The notes under the pieces were generated by a model, which saw only the letters and a list, made by a program, of their open reading frames with translations, was not told where the DNA came from and ran no database searches. The translations under genes were made by a program, and so were the position numbers. From Oscillospiraceae bacterium (GTDB taxonomy: Bacteria > Bacillota > Clostridia > Oscillospirales > JAKOTC01), in assembly GCA_035353335.1 (NCBI GenBank), contig DAOPZJ010000072.1:1-10617 (forward strand): DNA of 10,617 bases, given 5' to 3'. Shown here in pieces: positions 8,201 to 10,617 of this stretch. Numbering within the stretch: the first letter of the stretch is position 1; the number at the start of each line of letters is the position of its first letter.

Positions 8201-8850
8201 GTATAGCGGGAATATTTGAATTCGGCGGCAGGGAGCATGATGTAATACATGATGATGCCGTTTCCGATTGAGGAATTGCCATAAGAATAGGAAAACTGCT
8301 GCGGAGACTTCATCAATCCGACAACGGTATAATCTTTGCCCGATATGATGGTATCGGTTGCGGTCTGCCCCGCGTAATCCGAAAATTTAATGACGTCGCC
8401 GACAGCGATGTCATCATCACGCATCCGATAAGGAACGGCGATGCACTCACCCGGATTTTCCGGCAGACGGCCGGCGACGAGCTGGATTTGATTAAGCGTA
8501 TCTTTTTCGCCGGCGTTCGGCAGGGCGCATACGCGGGCCACGCTGTTGCCGGAGTCTTCAACGACGATCAAATCGGCAGAATAAGAGGGCATCACCCCTT
8601 TGACGCCCTCGAGTTTACGGACAGATGCAACATCGCTGTCATCAAAGCCGACGGTTGAGATAATCTCCAAATCCATCAGCGATGATGCATTGAAATAATT
8701 CTCGGCTGTTGCGCGCATGCTGGGAGCCGTCGCCTTTACGCCCACAAAAAAACCGACGCTTAAAAAGGTGATGAGGGCGATTGAGATAAACCGCTCACGG
8801 GAACGCAGCATTTCCCGACAGGTGTCTTTGACCAAAGTACTGAGTTTCAT
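5239..8850 (-). CDS. Large FtsX/MacB-type ABC transporter permease with a long coiled-coil domain
   Basis: This 1203-residue membrane protein is the permease partner of the ATPase just upstream. The start at 8850 has AAAGGAG five bases before it. The first half runs: membrane segment 21-40, an outer MacB-like domain about 45-260, a coiled coil about 267-620, then three membrane segments (about 670-692, 720-745, 767-787) forming an FtsX domain. The second half repeats the plan without the coil: membrane segment about 839-858, outer domain 865-1060, membrane segments about 1070-1092, 1127-1147 and 1163-1186. FtsX hallmarks occur twice, EQRVQIGTYKALGYS (698-712) and RTREIATIKVLGFKHSE (1101-1117), the cytoplasmic loops expected to meet the ATPase. 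Having both halves in one chain suggests one permease per ATPase dimer. It could export the operon's product or extract it from the membrane as LolCDE/MacB relatives do with theirs; the cargo is unproven. Confidence 0.92.
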   Translation of the reverse strand: MKLSTLVKDTCREMLRSRERFISIALITFLSVGFFVGVKATAPSMRATAENYFNASSLMDLEIISTVGFDDSDVASVRKLEGVKGVMPSYSADLIVVEDSGNSVARVCALPNAGEKDTLNQIQLVAGRLPENPGECIAVPYRMRDDDIAVGDVIKFSDYAGQTATDTIISGKDYTVVGLMKSPQQFSYSYGNSSIGNGIIMYYIMLPAAEFKYSRYTELYVLLNRAAGVTAFDERYDSNIRTASDLIDAAGRISYAQFLQKIKTQITDAEMQLNTQKTDAERKLDDAKRKLNEAKLKLEQSKAEIEAGWTQYNEGVQKSKTELYIAESKLAESRKQISDGKTQLAVGQAKYKEGEAQLQKSRDQLDSGWAQYNAGLAEYNSNEALYNDGYNQYTEAKEKYEPVLKIYNTAKQAVAMAEAALNGNEVDQAEAAALFAEAQAELQDYLDSGGSDPAVIAQLQEQIQAAADRVANAEDQNAQVQIELENARKQLEGVQIQLEQAEAQLAAAETQLQQARNELDKAKATLDSAFGELQSGETQYAVGKKKLDESYALLKANILQLESGEKKLKEGEDEFNKQKAAALAQLAQAKAKLEDAEKQLAAGQKDYDKGYADYLNGYAQMKSAIADGANRILNVQNMYSSVESGKWYAFTRDDIIQSYAGFNQDSERINAIAAIFPVFFLMVASLVCLTTMSRMIDEQRVQIGTYKALGYSSAQIAGKYMVYSAIACILGSVLGQVICIQILPRVIIGAYSALYRLPEIEITVPWSMSFLSLFVALLCTVMVAWYSCYKELKRPTAALMRPKMPRSGRKILLERFKKLWASISFSQKITARNLFRYKVRLMMTVLGISGCMALIVAGFGMRDGINPIVDKQYGEINRYRIMFTLSKELARPDAAAFGQQLAQDNRLKDTLFSKIVSAEADKNGEVIRNVFVLAPEDSAQMEKLIALRNPKSGSALKLGDEGVILTDKLAQIMRLGAGDNITFTVNEVQYTLPVTAVTENYIYHYIYMSPALYEKTFGKDITFNSIACAANENMTDFDSFSSEWLAKDSSILSIVSIDSARKSFVETINSINVIILVLLISAGALAFVVVYNLTNINISERTREIATIKVLGFKHSETNMYIFRENFIMGAVGIVLGGVLGYYLAQFMLQTVEADMVRFARDIAAVSYLYAALLTAFYIVSVNLLMTKRMKNISMVESLKAVE
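6991..8052 (-). other. Coiled-coil segment of the permease with degenerate internal repeats
   Basis: This stretch encodes permease residues about 267-620, rich in Ala, Gln, Glu, Lys and Leu, with repeating A-x-x-x-L spacing (AEAQLAAAETQLQQARNEL) and G-x-x-x-L/Y repeats (SGWAQYNAGLAEYN, LESGEKKLKEGEDEF). A short break near 446-455 (DSGGSDPAV) suggests two coil halves that may fold back as a hairpin. Between flanking membrane segments it should lie outside the cell membrane, long enough to reach through the wall. Similar coils occur in large Firmicutes permeases. Confidence 0.8.
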
Positions 8851-8890
8851 GTCCGCTCCTTTTACAGTGAAGGCCCGACGGCAAAGCCGG

Positions 8891-9595
8891 CTACCATTCC
8901 AGTTCCTCCACGCTTACGGGCGAGGGATTGATATCAATGGAAGCCACTGAACCGTTTCGCATGCGAATGACCCGGTCGGCCATAGGGGCAATCACCGCGT
9001 TATGCGTGATTAAAACGACTGTCATCTTCTGGCGTTTGCAGGTCTCCTGCAGCAAAGCGAGAATCTTTTTGCCCGTCGTATAGTCCAACGCTCCGGTCGG
9101 TTCATCACATAACAGCAGTTTCGGATTTTTGGCTAACGCCCGCGCAATGGCGACCCGCTGCTGTTCACCGCCAGAGAGTTGGGAGGGAAAATTATGTACG
9201 CGTTCGCTCAGACCGACGCTTGTCAATACTTCCACAGGGTTTAATTTGCTGTCGCAAATCTGAGATGCGAGTTCTACGTTTTCACTGGCCGTCAGGTTCG
9301 GAATAAGGTTATAAAACTGAAAAACAAAACCGATGTCCATCCGCCGGTATTGGATCATTTTTGATTCGGAGAGAGAACTTACGTTTTTTCCGTCGACGAT
9401 GATTTCCCCTTCATCGCTGTTGTCGATGCCTCCCAGCATATTGAGAACAGTGGTCTTTCCTGCGCCGCTGGCTCCGGTAATGATGGCAAATTCGCCCTTT
9501 TCAATCGTGAAGTTGACAGCATCAGCCGCCACAATGGTCACTTCGCCCATTTGATATCTTTTATAGACATCCTTAAATACAATATAAGGATCCAT
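8891..9595 (-). CDS. ABC transporter ATP-binding protein (LolD/MacB type)
   Basis: This 234-residue cytoplasmic ATPase powers the permease encoded 40 bases downstream. All catalytic elements are intact: Walker A GASGAGKTT (41-49), Q-loop Gln93 in FVFQFYNLIP, signature LSGGEQQR (140-147), Walker B LLLCDE (160-165) with catalytic Glu165, D-loop ALD (169-171) and H-loop His198 in ITHN. Length and the FVFQFYNLIPNLTASENVELA stretch are typical of the LolD/MacB/FtsE-like subfamily, whose members pair with FtsX-fold permeases. The start at 9595 has GGGAGG 12 bases upstream, slightly long; a closer GAGGA abuts the ATG. The gene starts 29 bases after the carrier-protein stop, supporting co-transcription. 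The ATPase itself shows no feature pointing to a particular cargo. Confidence 0.95.
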   Translation of the reverse strand: MDPYIVFKDVYKRYQMGEVTIVAADAVNFTIEKGEFAIITGASGAGKTTVLNMLGGIDNSDEGEIIVDGKNVSSLSESKMIQYRRMDIGFVFQFYNLIPNLTASENVELASQICDSKLNPVEVLTSVGLSERVHNFPSQLSGGEQQRVAIARALAKNPKLLLCDEPTGALDYTTGKKILALLQETCKRQKMTVVLITHNAVIAPMADRVIRMRNGSVASIDINPSPVSVEELEW

Positions 9596-9624
9596 TCCTC
9601 TGCAATACCTCCCAAAGGATTTTT

Positions 9625-9858
9625 TCAGCGTAATGCCGTTTCTTTTTCCAAATAGGCGATGACGTCACCGACATACTGGAAATTGATTGCTTCCCGTTCA
9701 GAAATTTCAACCTTGAATTCTCTCTCAATGACGGTTACCAGATGGATGAATTCAAGGGAGTTGAGTCCGAGGTCTTTTCTGAGTTCGGATTGCAGCGTGA
9801 TCTCATTTGGATCCAGCACGACGTATTCTGACAAGATGGTGAGAAGCCTCTCAAGCAT
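9625..9858 (-). CDS. Acyl carrier protein
   Basis: This 77-residue acidic, four-helix-type carrier protein holds an acyl group on a phosphopantetheine arm. The attachment site is Ser34 in DLGLNSLEFIHLV. The residue before it is Asn33 instead of the usual Asp of the D-S-L motif, a mild but real departure. Length and helix pattern (N-terminal LLTILSEY, recognition helix after Ser34, C-terminal VGDVIAYLEK) are normal for a discrete carrier protein. A strong AAGGAAGG eight bases upstream supports the ATG at 9858. It starts 18 bases after the ligase stop. Its place next to an adenylating ligase and ahead of condensation enzymes suggests a dedicated pathway carrier, not the housekeeping fatty-acid AcpP, which normally sits with fab genes. 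The modifying phosphopantetheinyl transferase is not in the window. Confidence 0.93.
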   Translation of the reverse strand: MLERLLTILSEYVVLDPNEITLQSELRKDLGLNSLEFIHLVTVIEREFKVEISEREAINFQYVGDVIAYLEKETALR

Positions 9859-9876
9859 GACATAAACCTTCCTTTT

Positions 9877-10617
9877 TCATATTGTGATTCCGTTTCCGAA
9901 GGAATTGTATTGTTCAATGACCTTGTTGCGGATGACTTTTTTGGTGGTTGTGCGCAGAAAGTCCTCCTGCGTGATAAACAGTTGGTGCATCTGTTTATAC
10001 CCGGGTAAAAGCTGATTAATACGGCGCATGTCTTCGGTGATCATCTTTTCCACCGTCTCTTTATCCATTTTCCCGAAATATTCATCCACTTCTATCTTCA
10101 GCGCGGCCGCAATCGTCTGCATCGTATTTTCCTTCACATTGTAATTAAACGAGTAGACCACCGCGTCCTTGACGTAGGGCAGCTGTTGAATGATCTTTGC
10201 TTCGATTTCTTCCGGGTGTACATTTTTGCCGTTGCTGAGGACGATCAGGTTCTTTTTCCGTCCGGCTACCGATAATATCTTACCTTTCATCCTGCCGTAA
10301 TCACCGGTTTTCAGCCATTCTCCGTCAAAAGTCGCCGCGGTCGCCGCCTCGTCTTTATAATAACCAAGCATGACGTTATCGCCTTTGACATAGATTTCGC
10401 CGATGCCGTTCTCATCCGGTTCATTGATTTTCACCTGGACTCCTGCCAACGGTTTTCCGACTGTTTCGGGATGTTTATGCGCTTTCAGATCGACGGAAAC
10501 CGCGGGGGAGCATTCGGTCAGCCCATAAGCGATTATTACGTCAATTCCGAAACTGTAAAGACCGCGGATAATTTCCGGATCAATCGCAGCGCCGCCGCAC
10601 ATGACCTGTTTGAATTT
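9877..10617 (-). CDS. AMP-dependent acyl synthetase/ligase, N-terminal part beyond the right edge
   Basis: Only the C-terminal 246 residues are visible; the frame is open through 10617, so the gene begins outside. It belongs to the ANL adenylating superfamily and should activate a carboxylate with ATP to an acyl-adenylate, then pass it to CoA or a carrier protein. Visible motifs, numbered in the fragment, are YGLTEC (31-36), GEIYVKGDNVMLGYYKDEAAT (73-93), KTGDYG (103-108), GRKKNLIVLSNGKNV (119-133) and the catalytic-lysine region TTTKKVIRNK (223-232). The N-G-K-N-V-x-P-E-E-I-E block and the P-D-E-x-G-x-G-E-I stretch resemble long-chain acyl-CoA synthetases more than amino-acid adenylation domains, suggesting a fatty substrate. 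With a carrier gene 18 bases downstream, direct loading of that carrier is the likely job (inference). The missing N-terminal half carries the acyl pocket, so acid type and chain length cannot be judged. Confidence 0.92.
   Translation of the reverse strand, partial: KFKQVMCGGAAIDPEIIRGLYSFGIDVIIAYGLTECSPAVSVDLKAHKHPETVGKPLAGVQVKINEPDENGIGEIYVKGDNVMLGYYKDEAATAATFDGEWLKTGDYGRMKGKILSVAGRKKNLIVLSNGKNVHPEEIEAKIIQQLPYVKDAVVYSFNYNVKENTMQTIAAALKIEVDEYFGKMDKETVEKMITEDMRRINQLLPGYKQMHQLFITQEDFLRTTTKKVIRNKVIEQYNSFGNGITI

Noticed and set aside
5239..9595. A LolCDE lipoprotein-release system
   Set aside because: The fold is related, but the organism looks Gram-positive, both permease halves are in one chain with a long coil, and the genes sit in a biosynthetic operon.
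8891..10617. A dlt-type D-alanylation operon (ligase plus carrier)
   Set aside because: There is no MBOAT (DltB) or DltD gene, the ligase motifs resemble long-chain acyl synthetases, and condensation enzymes plus an ABC exporter follow instead.
1..10617. tRNA, rRNA, CRISPR array, insertion sequence or riboswitch
   Set aside because: No cloverleaf-like sequence, regularly spaced repeats, transposase frame or conserved riboswitch core was seen on either strand; gaps between operon genes are too short for them.

Overview
The window looks like a chromosomal segment from a Firmicutes bacterium, most likely a clostridium of the Oscillospiraceae type. This rests on strong AGGAGG-like ribosome sites, consensus sigma-A promoters, moderate GC and the protein families present; no rRNA or other taxonomic marker is visible, so the assignment is an inference.

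Layout: (1) Positions 1-687 hold the 5' part of a GNAT acetyltransferase gene on the minus strand, running off the left edge. Its promoter (570-597) sits back to back with a perfect consensus promoter (621-649) reading the other way. (2) Positions 688-1728, plus strand, encode a 346-residue protein with cysteine/histidine metal-binding repeats at both ends and HEAT/LRV-like helical repeats between them; its function is unknown. (3) Positions 1725-2162, minus strand, hold the C-terminal part of a DUF4097-type beta-repeat protein with no credible start. It appears cut off exactly where the next operon's terminator (2163-2197) lies. (4) Positions 2220-10617, minus strand, are a six-gene operon entering from the right edge. 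In transcription order it encodes an acyl-CoA-synthetase-like AMP ligase (partial), an acyl carrier protein, an ABC ATPase, a 1203-residue FtsX/MacB-type permease with a very long coiled coil, and two stand-alone condensation-domain acyltransferases. The latter are tandem duplicates, each 477 residues and about 78% identical without a single gap. The operon ends at a strong intrinsic terminator.

How the operon may work (inference): the ligase activates a carboxylic acid, probably fatty, as an acyl-adenylate and loads it on the phosphopantetheine arm of the carrier protein. One or both condensation enzymes then transfer the acyl group to an amine or hydroxyl acceptor, and the ABC system exports the product or moves it out of the membrane. 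No PKS or NRPS module, thioesterase or phosphopantetheinyl transferase is visible, so this would be a minimal trans-acting acyl-conjugate pathway. The twin acyltransferases and the dedicated exporter are the most interesting content of the window.
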